Notes: a model not told the origin generated them from the letters alone. Counted from the first letter of the stretch, positions 47,918 to 56,987 are shown. The stretch is 64,000 nucleotides of DNA from Asanoa iriomotensis (GCF_016862515.1 NZ_BONC01000004.1:124001-188000), one strand, 5' to 3'. Program-made: numbers and translations.

Positions 47918-48871
47918 ATGGACCTCCTTGACCTCCTCAAGCTCGTTGTCCGGCGGTGGTACGTCGCGGTTCCGATCGTCATCGTGACGCTGGCGGCCGC
48001 GGTCGCGCTCGGCAGCGCGATCCAGCCGGAATACAAGACGGCGGCCACCGTCATGCTGGTCCCGCCGACCACGTCGGCGGCGGCTCCGGCCAACGGCGCC
48101 ACCCCCGCACCCGGCAACCCCTGGCTGCGCATCGGCGAGGTGCAGATGGCCCAGGCCGTGCAGATCTCCGCGTCGTCGAGCGAGTCCCGGCAGACGGTCG
48201 TCGCCGCCGGTGGTGACGACGCGTACGAGATCACGCTCGTCACCCGCAGCTCGATCATGACGATCGAGGTTTCCAGCGACACCAGCGCCAAGGCCCTCGC
48301 CACGGTCGAGGCGGCCACCAAGCTGATCAACGACGAGGTGGTCGCGCAGCAGGCGAAATACAAGCCCAAGGCCGGTGAGTCGATCACCACCCAGGTGCTC
48401 GACCCGGGCCTCAACGTGACGCCGTCCCGGTCCAACGTGCTCCGCGCCCAGATCGTCGTGCTCGCCGTCGGCCTGCTGCTGATGGCCGCCGTGGTGGTCG
48501 CCTACGACGCGATCGCCCGTCGCCGCCTCACCGCCCGGGTCAACAACCGGGCCGGCCTGCGCGCCAACGCCACCGCCGGCTCGGCCGCGGTCGAGCAGCG
48601 CCGCCCGCAGCCGCCGCTGGCCAAGGCCGTCGGCCCGGTCAACAAACCGGTGGCCGTCCCGGGACGCGAGCCCGAGCCGGGCGACGAACAGGAGCCCGCG
48701 GACGCCACCCAGGTGATCCGGATCAACAGCACCCCGGTGACCGCCAACGGGCACTCGTCCGGAGGCAACCCCCAGCAGGTCTCGGCCGACTTCGTGCGCG
48801 CGCCGGAGACCGACGACACCATCCTGCTCACCGCGGTGCGGACGCCCAGGCCTGAAGACAACCACCAGTAG
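47918..48871 (+). CDS. Wzz/capsular polysaccharide co-polymerase-like membrane protein
   Basis: The 317-residue protein opens MDLLDLLKLVVRRWYVAVPIVIVTLAAAVALG, an N-terminal cytoplasmic helix and first membrane segment typical of the Wzz domain. An extracellular alpha/beta part follows, then a second membrane segment (AQIVVLAVGLLLMAAVVVAY) near residue 180-205. The C-terminal ~110 residues are a low-complexity Pro/Ala-rich cytoplasmic tail without a tyrosine-kinase Walker motif. It probably sets chain length of the polymer made by the Wzy-like protein 8 nt downstream. Confidence 0.8.
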   Translation: MDLLDLLKLVVRRWYVAVPIVIVTLAAAVALGSAIQPEYKTAATVMLVPPTTSAAAPANGATPAPGNPWLRIGEVQMAQAVQISASSSESRQTVVAAGGDDAYEITLVTRSSIMTIEVSSDTSAKALATVEAATKLINDEVVAQQAKYKPKAGESITTQVLDPGLNVTPSRSNVLRAQIVVLAVGLLLMAAVVVAYDAIARRRLTARVNNRAGLRANATAGSAAVEQRRPQPPLAKAVGPVNKPVAVPGREPEPGDEQEPADATQVIRINSTPVTANGHSSGGNPQQVSADFVRAPETDDTILLTAVRTPRPEDNHQ

Positions 48872-48879
48872 TAGCAGTA

Positions 48880-50217
48880 GTGCAGACCTACCTATCAGCG
48901 CGGAGAACTGCGACCGTCTACGACGGTGTGACACCCAGCGTCATCGAGTTCCGGGACGCGACGGCCTGGGTGAGCTTCACCATCTTCGCGATGTACGCCC
49001 TGCCGGCCCGGCTGATCTTCCCGCCGCTGACGACGCTGGGGCGGCCCGGCGTGGTCGCCGGGCTGCTGCTGTTCGTCTGGTGGGCGCTCACCCGGTTCCA
49101 CCCGTCCCTGGTCACCCGCGGTCAGCAGCCGATGCGCTGGGCGCTGGCGTTCTTCTTCGCCACGACGGCGACCTCCTACATCGCCGGCCAGGCCCGCGGC
49201 CTCGACCCGCTCGAGGCCAACCAGGCCGACCGCACCGTGCTGATGGCCTTCGCGGCCGGCGGCATCCTGCTCGCCGCCTGCGACGGCGTGCTGACCCGGG
49301 AGCGGATCGACACCGTCCTGCGCTGGCTCTGCTACGGCTCCGCCGTGATGGCGCTGTTCGCGTTCGCCCAGTTCGCCTTCCGGCAGGACTTCACCGTCAA
49401 CCTGAAGCTGCCGCCGATCCTCCAGTTCCAGCGTGACCTGGTCGGCTTCGACGACCGCGGTGGCGGTGGGCTGGTCCGGGTGGCCGGCACGGCCGGGCAC
49501 TACATCGAGTTCAGCGTGCTGATGGTGGTCGCGCTGGTGGTGGCCATCCACTACGCCCGGTTCGCGGCGACCCGCCGCGACCGGCAGATCTTCGCCGCGA
49601 TCGCGATGGTCGTCGCCGGCGTCATCCCGATCTCGCTGTCCCGCACGGGCGTGCTCGCGCTCGGCGCCGCGATCCTGCTGCTGATCCTGGTCTGGCCGTT
49701 GCGCACGACGTTCAACGTGCTGATCGTCGGCGTGTTCCTCACCGCGATCATCCAGGTGGGCAAGCCCGGCCTGCTGGGCGCCCTGCGCGCGCTGCTCTTC
49801 GCCGGCTCGAACGACCCCAGCGTGCAGGGCCGGCTCGAGGACTACGACTACGTCGCGCCGTTCATCAAGGAACGACCCTGGTTCGGCCGAGGCGTCGGCA
49901 CCTGGCTGCCGGAGCTCTACCAACTGCTCGACAACCAGTGGCTGGTCACGGTGGTGACCACCGGGATCGTCGGCGTGGTCGGCCTGAGCGTGCTGTTCCT
50001 GGCCGGCATCTTCGTCGCCGCCCGGGTCCGCCGGTTCGCCAGGACCGACAGCGACCGCGACCTGGCCGCCGTGCTCGCTGTCGCGATCGGCGTGATGGCG
50101 GTGGCCGCGTTCACCTTCGACGCGCTCTACTTCTCCACCTACCTGTTCACGATGCACCTGCTGCTCGGGTTGGCCGGCGCGATGTGGCGCCTCACCCGGG
50201 CACAGCGGCTGAACTGA
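48880..50217 (+). CDS. O-antigen ligase / Wzy-like polymerase
   Basis: The 445-residue protein has about ten to twelve hydrophobic segments and one larger loop near residues 300-345 (SNDPSVQGRLEDYDYVAPFIKERPWFGRGVGTW). That loop matches the O-antigen ligase family loop, where a Gly-rich 'GxGxG/w' and an Arg/His site are conserved. Another family mark is ISLSRTGVLALG in the preceding helix. It should polymerise or ligate repeat units at the outer face of the membrane. It starts with GTG 48880, 8 nt after the Wzz-like gene. Confidence 0.82.
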   Translation: MQTYLSARRTATVYDGVTPSVIEFRDATAWVSFTIFAMYALPARLIFPPLTTLGRPGVVAGLLLFVWWALTRFHPSLVTRGQQPMRWALAFFFATTATSYIAGQARGLDPLEANQADRTVLMAFAAGGILLAACDGVLTRERIDTVLRWLCYGSAVMALFAFAQFAFRQDFTVNLKLPPILQFQRDLVGFDDRGGGGLVRVAGTAGHYIEFSVLMVVALVVAIHYARFAATRRDRQIFAAIAMVVAGVIPISLSRTGVLALGAAILLLILVWPLRTTFNVLIVGVFLTAIIQVGKPGLLGALRALLFAGSNDPSVQGRLEDYDYVAPFIKERPWFGRGVGTWLPELYQLLDNQWLVTVVTTGIVGVVGLSVLFLAGIFVAARVRRFARTDSDRDLAAVLAVAIGVMAVAAFTFDALYFSTYLFTMHLLLGLAGAMWRLTRAQRLN

Positions 50218-50226
50218 GGACGCGAC

Positions 50227-51069
50227 ATGAGTGGCATCGACATCCTGATGATCACGTACGACCGGCCGGAGTACGTCCGGCTGTCCCTGCCGCACCTGCT
50301 CGACACCTGCACCGACGACGCGCGGGTCTGGCTGTGGCACAACGGCTCCGACGCGGCGACGCTGGCCGCGGTCGAGGAGTTCCGGCACGACCCGCGGGTG
50401 CACCGGTTCCACCACAGCCCGACCAACGCGGGTCTGCGCGAGCCGACGAACTGGCTGTGGTCCGAGTCGTCCGGCGACTACCTGAGCAAGGTCGACGACG
50501 ACTGCCTGCCCGACAAGTCGTGGCTCGAGGTGCTCCGCCGGGCGCAGGACGACGTGCCCGAGTTCGGGGTGATCGGCACCTGGCGGTTCCCGGAGTCCGA
50601 CGTCCGCCAGGACCTGGTCGACCAGAAGCTGGCGGAGTACGCCGGCGGGCACCGGCTCATGCGCAACCACTGGGTGCAGGGCAGCGGCTACCTGCTCAAG
50701 CGGGCGATGGTCGACCGCACGGGCCTGCTGGCCGAGGACGACTCTTTCACGAGTTGGTGCCTCAAGGCCGCCCGCCTGGGCTTCGTCAACGGCTGGATCT
50801 ACCCGTTCCTGCCGGAGGACCACCTTGACGACCCGCGCAGCCCGCGGACGATCTACCACACCGACGAGGACTTCATGGCCCGCCGGCCGCTCTCCGCGCA
50901 GAAGACCGGCGTGAAGACGGTCGCGGAGTGGACCGAGCAGATGAAGCGGTCCGCGTACGTGGTCCAGGCCGCGTCGCTCGACCTGCGCGAATATTCGGGC
51001 TGGCGCCAGCGGAGCCGGTCGCTGACCAAGCGGGTCCGCCGCGCGATCACCGGGCGCGCGCCGTGGTGA
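50227..51069 (+). CDS. Glycosyltransferase family 2
   Basis: The 280-residue GT-A enzyme opens IDILMITYDRPEYVRLSL and continues with WLWHNGSDAATL and YLSKVDDDCLPDKSW (the DxD metal site V-D-D-D-C). A GSGYLLKRAMVDRTG acceptor-side stretch and DDSFTSWCLKAAR follow. It is probably cytoplasmic, acting on a lipid-linked precursor. The start ATG 50227 lies 9 nt after the Wzy-like stop; its own stop overlaps the next GTG by 4 nt. Confidence 0.87.
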   Translation: MSGIDILMITYDRPEYVRLSLPHLLDTCTDDARVWLWHNGSDAATLAAVEEFRHDPRVHRFHHSPTNAGLREPTNWLWSESSGDYLSKVDDDCLPDKSWLEVLRRAQDDVPEFGVIGTWRFPESDVRQDLVDQKLAEYAGGHRLMRNHWVQGSGYLLKRAMVDRTGLLAEDDSFTSWCLKAARLGFVNGWIYPFLPEDHLDDPRSPRTIYHTDEDFMARRPLSAQKTGVKTVAEWTEQMKRSAYVVQAASLDLREYSGWRQRSRSLTKRVRRAITGRAPW

Positions 51070-51902
51070 GCATCGTGGTCGCCGCCCACAACGAGGCGAC
51101 GGTCATCGAGCGCACGCTGCGCCACCTGCTCGACGGTGCCGAGCCCGACGAGTTCGACGTGGTCGTGGCCGCCAACGGCTGCACCGACGACACGGCCGGG
51201 GTGGCCCGGTCCGTGCCCGGCGTGCGGGTGGTCGAGGTCGCGAAGGCGTCGAAGCCGGCCGCGCTCAACGCCGGTGACGCGGCCGCCACCAGCTTCCCCC
51301 GGATCTACCTCGACGCCGACATCCCGCTCTCCGCGGCCGGGGCGCGGGCGCTCGCCGCGGCGGTCTCCGGGAGGGGTGGCGTGATCGCCGCGTCGCCGCG
51401 CCGGGTGCTCGACACGTCCGGCCGCCCGTTGCTGGTCCGTGCCTACTACGCCGTCAACGGCCGGCTCCCGGCGTTCCGCGACGCGCTGTTCGGCCGTGGC
51501 GCGATCGCGCTGTCCAAGGACGCCCGGGCCCGCTTCGACCAGTTCCCCGACCTGGTCGCCGACGACCTGTTCCTCGACGCCCTGTTCGCGGTCGGTGAGA
51601 AGCGCGAGCTGCCTGAAGTGCCGTCGGTGGTGGCCACCCCGAACCGCACCGCGGACCTGCTCCGGCGGCTCGGCCGGCTGCGCGGCGGCAACACCGCATT
51701 GCGGGAGGCGGCCGCCGCCGCCGGCGCCACGCTGGCCGTGCGCCCGTCGCGCAAGGCGTCCTGGCTGGTCGACGTCGTCCTGCCGCGCCCCTGGCTGTGG
51801 CCGGCCGGCGCCTGCTACGCCGCACTGACCCTGATCGCCGAGCGCCGCGCCCGCCGCACCCCCGCAAACGCCACCTGGGCCCGAGACGAGTCCACCCGTT
51901 AA
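51066..51902 (+). CDS. Glycosyltransferase family 2
   Basis: The 278-residue GT-A enzyme opens VSIVVAAHNEATVIERTL and continues with VVAANGCTDDTAG, YLDADIPLS (the DxD motif D-A-D) and VADDLFLDALF (a probable catalytic Asp region). The C-terminus has one hydrophobic stretch (WLWPAGACYAALTLIAE), so it may be membrane-attached. GTG 51066 gives a 4-nt overlap with the upstream gene; GTG 51063 is equally near. It ends the exopolysaccharide operon: its stop codon is the start of the large inverted repeat. Confidence 0.86.
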   Translation: MSIVVAAHNEATVIERTLRHLLDGAEPDEFDVVVAANGCTDDTAGVARSVPGVRVVEVAKASKPAALNAGDAAATSFPRIYLDADIPLSAAGARALAAAVSGRGGVIAASPRRVLDTSGRPLLVRAYYAVNGRLPAFRDALFGRGAIALSKDARARFDQFPDLVADDLFLDALFAVGEKRELPEVPSVVATPNRTADLLRRLGRLRGGNTALREAAAAAGATLAVRPSRKASWLVDVVLPRPWLWPAGACYAALTLIAERRARRTPANATWARDESTR

Positions 51903-52032
51903 GGAACGGTCCGTTATTAACGGTTTTCGCATAGGAACGGTCCGCTATTAACATTCCCGTGCCGGTGGCTCGGGAGCGGTGTTAACAGGGGACCGTTCCT
52001 ATGCGGAAACCGTTAACAAGGGGCCGTTCCTT
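51901..52032. repeat. Composite inverted repeat made of four ~20-nt units
   Basis: Two 53-nt arms (51901-51953 and 51980-52032) are inverted copies matching at 47 of 53 positions, with a 26-nt spacer. Each arm contains two direct copies of a unit of the form AGGAACGG-CC-TTAAC. The element lies directly between the end of the exopolysaccharide operon and the serine hydrolase. It may act as a terminator, a REP-like element or a mobile MITE-like repeat. Short ORFs read through it on both strands but are probably not genes. Confidence 0.85.
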
Positions 52033-52051
52033 TCGCCCGCGGCGTGGCGGC

Positions 52052-52057
52052 TAGCGT
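52052..52057 (+). promoter_or_regulatory. Leaderless -10 box of the serine hydrolase gene
   Basis: TAGCGT ends 6 nt before GTG 52064, just after the composite repeat. Confidence 0.5.
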
Positions 52058-52063
52058 GGCCGG

Positions 52064-52882
52064 GTGGTCGAATCGCATGCCCTAGCCTTGGTGGACTCCT
52101 GGCCCGTGGAAACCGTCGCCGTCGCTGTGGTCGACAAGGACGGCGTGCTCGCCCGGACCGGGCCGGACAAGCCGCTGCCGTGGGCGTCGGTGACCAAGCC
52201 GCTGTCCGCGCTGACCGTGCTGGCCGCGGTCGACGACGGGCTGGTCTCGCTCGACGACCCGGCCGGGCCGCCCGGCTCCACCGTGCGTCACCTGCTGGCA
52301 CACGCCTCAGGGCTCAACTTCGGCGACGACCAGGTGATGAGCCAGCCCGGCAAGCGCCGGATCTACTCGAACCGCGGCTTCGAGGTGCTAGCCGACTTCG
52401 TCGCGGAGCGGGCCGAGGGCAGCTTCGGCGACCTCATGATCGACCTGGTGCTGGACCAGCTCGACATGCCCAACACGGTGCTCGACGGCTCGCCCGCGTC
52501 GAAGGTGACGGGCTCGGTCGGCGACCTGGCGAAGCTGGGCCGCGAGCTGCTGAACCCGACCATCGCGCCCGCCTTGACCCGGTCGGCGGCGCAGGTCGCC
52601 TTCCCCGGCCTCGCCGGCGTGCTGCCCGGCCACGGGCGGCAGGACCCCAACGACTGGGGCCTGGGCTTCGAGATCCGGTCGCACAAGCACCCGCACTGGA
52701 CGGGCACCGACAACTCGCCACAGACCTTCGGGCACTTCGGACAGACGGGCACGTTCCTCTGGGTCGACCCGGTCGCGGGCCTGGCCGTCGCCTGCCTCAC
52801 CGACCGCAACTTCGGCGAGTGGGCGGCCCCACTCTGGCCGGCCCTCTCCGACGCGATCCTCGCCGAATTCAGTCAGCCGTAG
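52064..52882 (+). CDS. Serine hydrolase, beta-lactamase/penicillin-binding-protein fold
   Basis: The 272-residue protein has the three class C-type motifs: S42-V-T-K45 (SxxK, in PWASVTKPLSAL), YSN in RIYSNRGFEVL, and HFGQTG near residue 225 in place of KTG/HxG. There is no signal peptide, so it is probably cytoplasmic, an esterase or amidase rather than a resistance enzyme. GTG 52064 follows a TAGCGT box at 6 nt, so the mRNA is probably leaderless. It overlaps the convergent zinc-ribbon gene by 10 nt. Confidence 0.85.
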   Translation: MVESHALALVDSWPVETVAVAVVDKDGVLARTGPDKPLPWASVTKPLSALTVLAAVDDGLVSLDDPAGPPGSTVRHLLAHASGLNFGDDQVMSQPGKRRIYSNRGFEVLADFVAERAEGSFGDLMIDLVLDQLDMPNTVLDGSPASKVTGSVGDLAKLGRELLNPTIAPALTRSAAQVAFPGLAGVLPGHGRQDPNDWGLGFEIRSHKHPHWTGTDNSPQTFGHFGQTGTFLWVDPVAGLAVACLTDRNFGEWAAPLWPALSDAILAEFSQP

Positions 52883-53199
52883 CGCGGCGCGCTGCGGCTG
52901 CGCATGGTGCCGGGGGCGCGGCGGTCGCGGGCGCGCCAGCAGCCGCTGTGCCAGTGGCGGCGGTCGGTCAGGTCGCCGCGCTCGTCGGCGGGCCAGACCA
53001 CCACGTGCGCCGTGCCCGGCCGGATCTCCTGGTCACAGCCCGGGCAGCGGTAGGTCTTCGCGCTGGCACCACCGGGCACCAGCCGCACCATCCAGTCGCC
53101 GTGCCGATCCCCCTCGACCGACCCCACCCCACGCCGCAGCGCCTCGTCGTCGAGGGGACGCCCGTCGTCGGGCTTCGGGCGGTTGCGACGCGGGCTCAC
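52873..53199 (-). CDS. Small zinc-ribbon protein, 108 aa
   Basis: The N-terminus is basic and unstructured (MSPRRNRPKPDDGRP). The core has YRCPGCDQEIRPGTAHVVVWP and a later HWHSGCWRAR, which together can bind one zinc through two Cys of a CxxC pair plus His/Cys. Similar short proteins are common in actinobacteria and often mis-named ATP/GTP-binding; their role is unknown. The TACAGT box 7 nt before GTG 53199 suggests a leaderless start. Confidence 0.75.
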   Translation of the reverse strand: MSPRRNRPKPDDGRPLDDEALRRGVGSVEGDRHGDWMVRLVPGGASAKTYRCPGCDQEIRPGTAHVVVWPADERGDLTDRRHWHSGCWRARDRRAPGTMRSRSAPRYG

Positions 53200-53206
53200 G
53201 CTTTCA

Positions 53207-53212
53207 ACTGTA
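53207..53212 (-). promoter_or_regulatory. Leaderless -10 box of the zinc-ribbon gene
   Basis: TACAGT on the minus strand, 7 nt before GTG 53199. Confidence 0.5.
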
Positions 53213-53222
53213 GGTCTCAGTG

Positions 53223-55010
53223 TCAGTGGGTGTGGTCGCGGAAGCCGCGGCCGGCCTTGCGTCCCACGTAGCCCGCGGTCACCAGGTGTTCCAGCAGCGG
53301 CGCGGGCGCGAAGCCCGGCTCGCGCAGCTCCAGGTAGAGCTCGCGCTGGATGGCCAGCGCCACGTCGAGGCCGACGGTGTCGAGCAGTTCGAACGGGCCC
53401 ATCGGGTAGCCGCAGCCCAGCTTCATCGCGTAGTCGATGTCGTCGACGGTCGCGTACGACGCCTCCAGCATTCGCACCGCGTCGTTCAGGTATGGGAACA
53501 GTAGGGCGTTGACGATGAAACCGGACCGGTCGGCGCAGTGGACGCCGGTCTTGCCCAGCGCCGCGACCAGCGCGCCGGCCGCGGCCGCGGTCTCCGGCGA
53601 GGTGCGGATGGTGCGGACGATCTCGACGAGCTGCATCACCGGCGCGGGGTTGAAGAAGTGCAGGCCGATCACGTCGGCCGGGCGCTGGGTGGCCATCGCG
53701 ATCTCGATCACCGGCAGCGACGACGTGGTGGTGGCGAGCACCACGCCCGGCTTGCAGATCTCGTCGAGGGCGGCGAACACGGCCTTCTTGACCGAGATCT
53801 CCTCGACCACGGCCTCGATCACCAGGTCGACGTCGTCGAGGTCCTCCAGCCGCTGCGACCAGGTGATCCGGTCGAGGGCGGCGGCCTGGTCGGCCTCGGT
53901 CAGCTTGCCCTTGACGACGGCCTTGGCCAGCGAGCCGCGTGCCGCCTCGGTCACCGCCGCCGTCTGAGGCTCGCCGCGGGTCACGGAGACCACGTCGAAG
54001 CCGGCCCGGGCGGCCACCTCGACGATCCCGCGCGCCATCACGCCGGACCCGACCACGCCGATCGTCGTGATCGCGCGGGTCTCGTCGGCGTCCTTGGCGG
54101 GTGCGGGCGGCGCGGTCAGCTCGTCGGGGACGACCTTCGGCGACCCCGGGCCTTCGTACGTGTAGAAGCCCCGACCGGTCTTGCGACCGAGCAGGCCCGC
54201 GGTGACCATCTGCTTGATCAGCGGAACGGGCGCGTGCCGGCGGTCGCGGCCGCCCCGGCGGTACATCGTGTCCAGGATCTCGTACGCGGTGTCGATGCCG
54301 ATCAGGTCCATCAGCGCGAGCGGGCCCATCGGCAGCCCGCAGCCGAGCCGCATCGCGGCGTCGATGTCCTCGCGGGTCGCGTACCGCGCCTCCAGCATCG
54401 ACACGGCCTGGTTGAGGTAGCCGAACAGCAGCGCGTTGGCGATGAAACCGGCCCGGTCGTTGATCGTCACGTCGGTCTTGCCGAGCCGGGCGCAGAGCGC
54501 CTCGACGTCGGCCACGACATCGGCCGCGGTGACCACGGTGCGGACGATCTCGACCAGCTTCATCACCGGCGCCGGGTTGAAGAAGTGCACCCCGATGACC
54601 TGGTTGGGCCGGCTCGTGGCGACCGAGATCTCGGTGACCGACAGCGACGAGGTGTTGGTGGCCAGGATGGCGTCGGGCTTGCAGACCCGGTCGAGCTCGG
54701 CGAAGATCCGCTGCTTGAGCGGCAACTGCTCGGGCACCGCCTCGATGACCAGGTCCACGTCGTGCAGCGCCTCGAAGCCGACCGCGAAACCGACCCGCGC
54801 GAAGATCTCGTCGCGCTCCTCGGGCGTCAGCTTGCCCTTGGCCACGGCCCGGTCGATCGAGCCGACCAGCGTCGCCTGGCCGCGATCCAGCGCCGCCTCG
54901 GCGACCTCGACCGCGACGACGTCGATCCCGCTGCGCGCGAAGACCTCGACGATGCCCGCGCCCATCGTGCCGAGCCCGACAACTCCGACGGTGTTGATCT
55001 CCCGCGACAC
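53223..55010 (-). CDS. Internally duplicated 3-hydroxyacyl-CoA dehydrogenase
   Basis: The 595-residue protein is two 3-hydroxybutyryl-CoA dehydrogenase modules in tandem. Module 1 (~1-290) has VGLGTMGAGI and NTSSLSVTEI, then GVHFFNPAPVMKLVEIV. Module 2 (~312-595) has VGSGVMARGI, TTTSSLPVIEI and GLHFFNPAPVMQLVEIV. The catalytic His lies in HFFNPAP of both. Both ends have the C-terminal dimer domain (LGCGLPMGPLALMD and LGCGYPMGPFELLD). Both halves therefore look active, oxidising 3-hydroxyacyl-CoA with NAD. GTG 55010 has GGGGAG at good spacing. Usual single enzymes are ~285 residues; fused forms occur in actinomycetes. Confidence 0.9.
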   Translation of the reverse strand: MSREINTVGVVGLGTMGAGIVEVFARSGIDVVAVEVAEAALDRGQATLVGSIDRAVAKGKLTPEERDEIFARVGFAVGFEALHDVDLVIEAVPEQLPLKQRIFAELDRVCKPDAILATNTSSLSVTEISVATSRPNQVIGVHFFNPAPVMKLVEIVRTVVTAADVVADVEALCARLGKTDVTINDRAGFIANALLFGYLNQAVSMLEARYATREDIDAAMRLGCGLPMGPLALMDLIGIDTAYEILDTMYRRGGRDRRHAPVPLIKQMVTAGLLGRKTGRGFYTYEGPGSPKVVPDELTAPPAPAKDADETRAITTIGVVGSGVMARGIVEVAARAGFDVVSVTRGEPQTAAVTEAARGSLAKAVVKGKLTEADQAAALDRITWSQRLEDLDDVDLVIEAVVEEISVKKAVFAALDEICKPGVVLATTTSSLPVIEIAMATQRPADVIGLHFFNPAPVMQLVEIVRTIRTSPETAAAAGALVAALGKTGVHCADRSGFIVNALLFPYLNDAVRMLEASYATVDDIDYAMKLGCGYPMGPFELLDTVGLDVALAIQRELYLELREPGFAPAPLLEHLVTAGYVGRKAGRGFRDHTH

Positions 55011-55068
55011 GCGACGCTCCCCTAACGATCCATCAGGTCAGGGTCAGTCTGCCATGTCGCTTCCCCGG

Positions 55069-55932
55069 TCAGCGGGCGCTTCGCACCGCGGCGGCCACCT
55101 CCGCGGCGCCCTTGGGTCCGAGCGTGATCGTGTAGTGGTTGGTGCCGGGCACGTCGCGCTCCGTGATGCCCGGGAAGGCCCGGCCGGCCACGCCCGGCGC
55201 GAACAGCCCCTCCGGTTGGTCGAACATGCCGCGCTCGGCGCGCAGGAAGACGGCCGGCGCCGGCAGCGGCGCCGGCTCGACGGGCCGCCAGGCGTAGAGG
55301 TCGCGGGCGTCGCGCAGGGCCGCTTCGAGCCGGCAGGCCGGCCGCAGCACGCCACCGTCGTCGACCAGGTCGTAGTCCGCGTACGCGGCCATGGTGTCGT
55401 TCCACTCGGCGAGCGAGGGGTGGGCTCGCCAGAGCTCCCGATAAGCGTCGCGATCGGGGAAGGTCATTGTCAAGCGCGCGTACGCCTGCCCGACCGTCTC
55501 GGTGATCACCTGGGTGACCTGCTCGGGGCTGGGCTCGGCCGGCACGCCCGGCGGCGGTGCCAGCGGCGGCCCGCCGTCGACCAGCACCAGGCGCTCGACC
55601 AGGGCCGGCTCGCCGCGCGCGAGGGCGATCGCGGCCCAGCAGCCCATCGAGTGACCGACCACGATGGCCGGACCACCGCCGTAGGCCCGGATCACCTCGG
55701 CGAGGTCGGCGGCGTGCCGGTCCATCCCGTACGGCGCCGGCAGGTCCCGGCTGTGCCCACGGCCGCGCAGGTCCGGCGCGACGAACCGGTGGTCCGCACC
55801 GACGAGCGGGCCGACCAGCCCCCAGGCGAGGTGGTGCGAGGTGATGCCGTGCGCGGCGACCACCAGCGGGCCGCCGTCGCCCCAGACGCCGACGGCGAGG
55901 TCCCCGGCGCGCTCCTCCCGGTAGGACGTCAC
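55069..55932 (-). CDS. Alpha/beta hydrolase (second of a pair)
   Basis: The 287-residue protein has the nucleophile elbow GHSMG in IVVGHSMGCWAA, an oxyanion segment AAHGITSHHLAW, DLRGRGHSRD in the usual position, and a C-terminal His in VPGTNHYTITLG. It should be a cytoplasmic esterase, lactonase or similar enzyme. The GTG start overlaps the stop of the upstream hydrolase by 4 nt; the two proteins may be functional partners. The substrate is unknown. Confidence 0.88.
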   Translation of the reverse strand: MTSYREERAGDLAVGVWGDGGPLVVAAHGITSHHLAWGLVGPLVGADHRFVAPDLRGRGHSRDLPAPYGMDRHAADLAEVIRAYGGGPAIVVGHSMGCWAAIALARGEPALVERLVLVDGGPPLAPPPGVPAEPSPEQVTQVITETVGQAYARLTMTFPDRDAYRELWRAHPSLAEWNDTMAAYADYDLVDDGGVLRPACRLEAALRDARDLYAWRPVEPAPLPAPAVFLRAERGMFDQPEGLFAPGVAGRAFPGITERDVPGTNHYTITLGPKGAAEVAAAVRSAR

Positions 55933-56987
55933 GGCAACAACGCCACCAGTTCCGCGACGAACTCGGCCGGGCGCTCGATGTGCGGCGAGTGGCCGCAGCC
56001 CGCGTAGACCACCTCGCGGTAGCTGCCACCGGCGGCCGCGTAACGGTCGAGGACCGCGCGGGTCTGGCCGATCATCGGCTGCGGCGGGCTCACCTCCGCG
56101 CCCGGCCAGCCCGGCACGACACCGAGGGAGCCGAGGTACGACAGGTCGAAGAACGAGGTGTCGGAGACGATCGCGTCCTGGTCACCGCGTACCCAGGTGA
56201 TGTGTGGCTTGGTTTCGACGGCGACGAGGTCCTGAGCGATCCGGAAGTGGTTCGGCGCCATCGTGTTGAGCACGCCTCGGTCACCGGGCGCGACACCGGG
56301 CCAGTTGGCGCTCGGCGTCGAGGTGCCCGGGTAGTTGTCGTCGCCGGTGACCGTGGAGAGCACGGTGTCGAGCAGCAGTTCCTCGTCGGCGCCGAGCGCG
56401 GCCGGGTCGGCGACGTAGGCCGTCCGCATCACCGTGCGCGGGCTGGTCTGCGCGTCGCTCTCGCGGTCCTTGGCGGCGAGCCGGGCGACGAAGTCGGGGT
56501 TGGCGGTGCCCGCGCCGGTGCCGGCGAAGTCCTCGGTGGTCGGCGTGCCGTCGAGGTCCTTGGTGCCGCCGAAGCCGTAGGGCGACAGCGGGGCCTCGAG
56601 CAGCATCGCTTTGATCCGCGCGGGGTGGTCGACCAGCAGCTGCATCGCGACACCGCAGCCCATCGAGTGCGCGACGACCAGCGGCTTGGCGCCGGCCGGG
56701 AACAGGTCGGGCGCGTCGAGCAGGGCGGCCAGGTCGTCGGCGAAGTCGCGCAGGCCGCGGGTGGCGTCGACGGGGGCGGCCTCGCTCGCGCCGTAGCCGC
56801 GCAGGTCGGGCGCGACGATCCGGACAGTTTCCGGGAGGTGGCGCAGCAGCGGGCGCCAGAAGTCGGCGGACGAGCAGTTGCCGTGGATCAGCAGCACCGG
56901 AGTGCCGTCTGCCGGGCCTGCTACTAGGACGTTCTGGTCGATTCCGCGCGCCGTTACGCGTACCTGCTGGTGCTCCATGGCCGCCAT
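55929..56987 (-). CDS. Alpha/beta hydrolase (first of a pair)
   Basis: The protein has about 352 residues. It shows LLIHGNCSSADFW (oxyanion hole), DLRGYGASE, the nucleophile elbow VAHSMGCG and a late His in AGCGHSPHIERP, as in haloperoxidase/esterase-type hydrolases. A lid-like insert (residues ~140-210) is longer than in its partner. ATG 56987 follows GGAGG at ten nt; ATG 56978 is also possible. It is divergent from the aldehyde dehydrogenase gene and may act in the same degradative route. Confidence 0.86.
   Translation of the reverse strand: MAAMEHQQVRVTARGIDQNVLVAGPADGTPVLLIHGNCSSADFWRPLLRHLPETVRIVAPDLRGYGASEAAPVDATRGLRDFADDLAALLDAPDLFPAGAKPLVVAHSMGCGVAMQLLVDHPARIKAMLLEAPLSPYGFGGTKDLDGTPTTEDFAGTGAGTANPDFVARLAAKDRESDAQTSPRTVMRTAYVADPAALGADEELLLDTVLSTVTGDDNYPGTSTPSANWPGVAPGDRGVLNTMAPNHFRIAQDLVAVETKPHITWVRGDQDAIVSDTSFFDLSYLGSLGVVPGWPGAEVSPPQPMIGQTRAVLDRYAAAGGSYREVVYAGCGHSPHIERPAEFVAELVALLP

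Noticed and set aside
51901-52032. Short peptides reading DRSYAKTVNNGPFL or DRSYAETVNKGPFL on either strand
   Set aside because: They arise from the inverted repeat itself, appear in both directions, and have no ribosome site.
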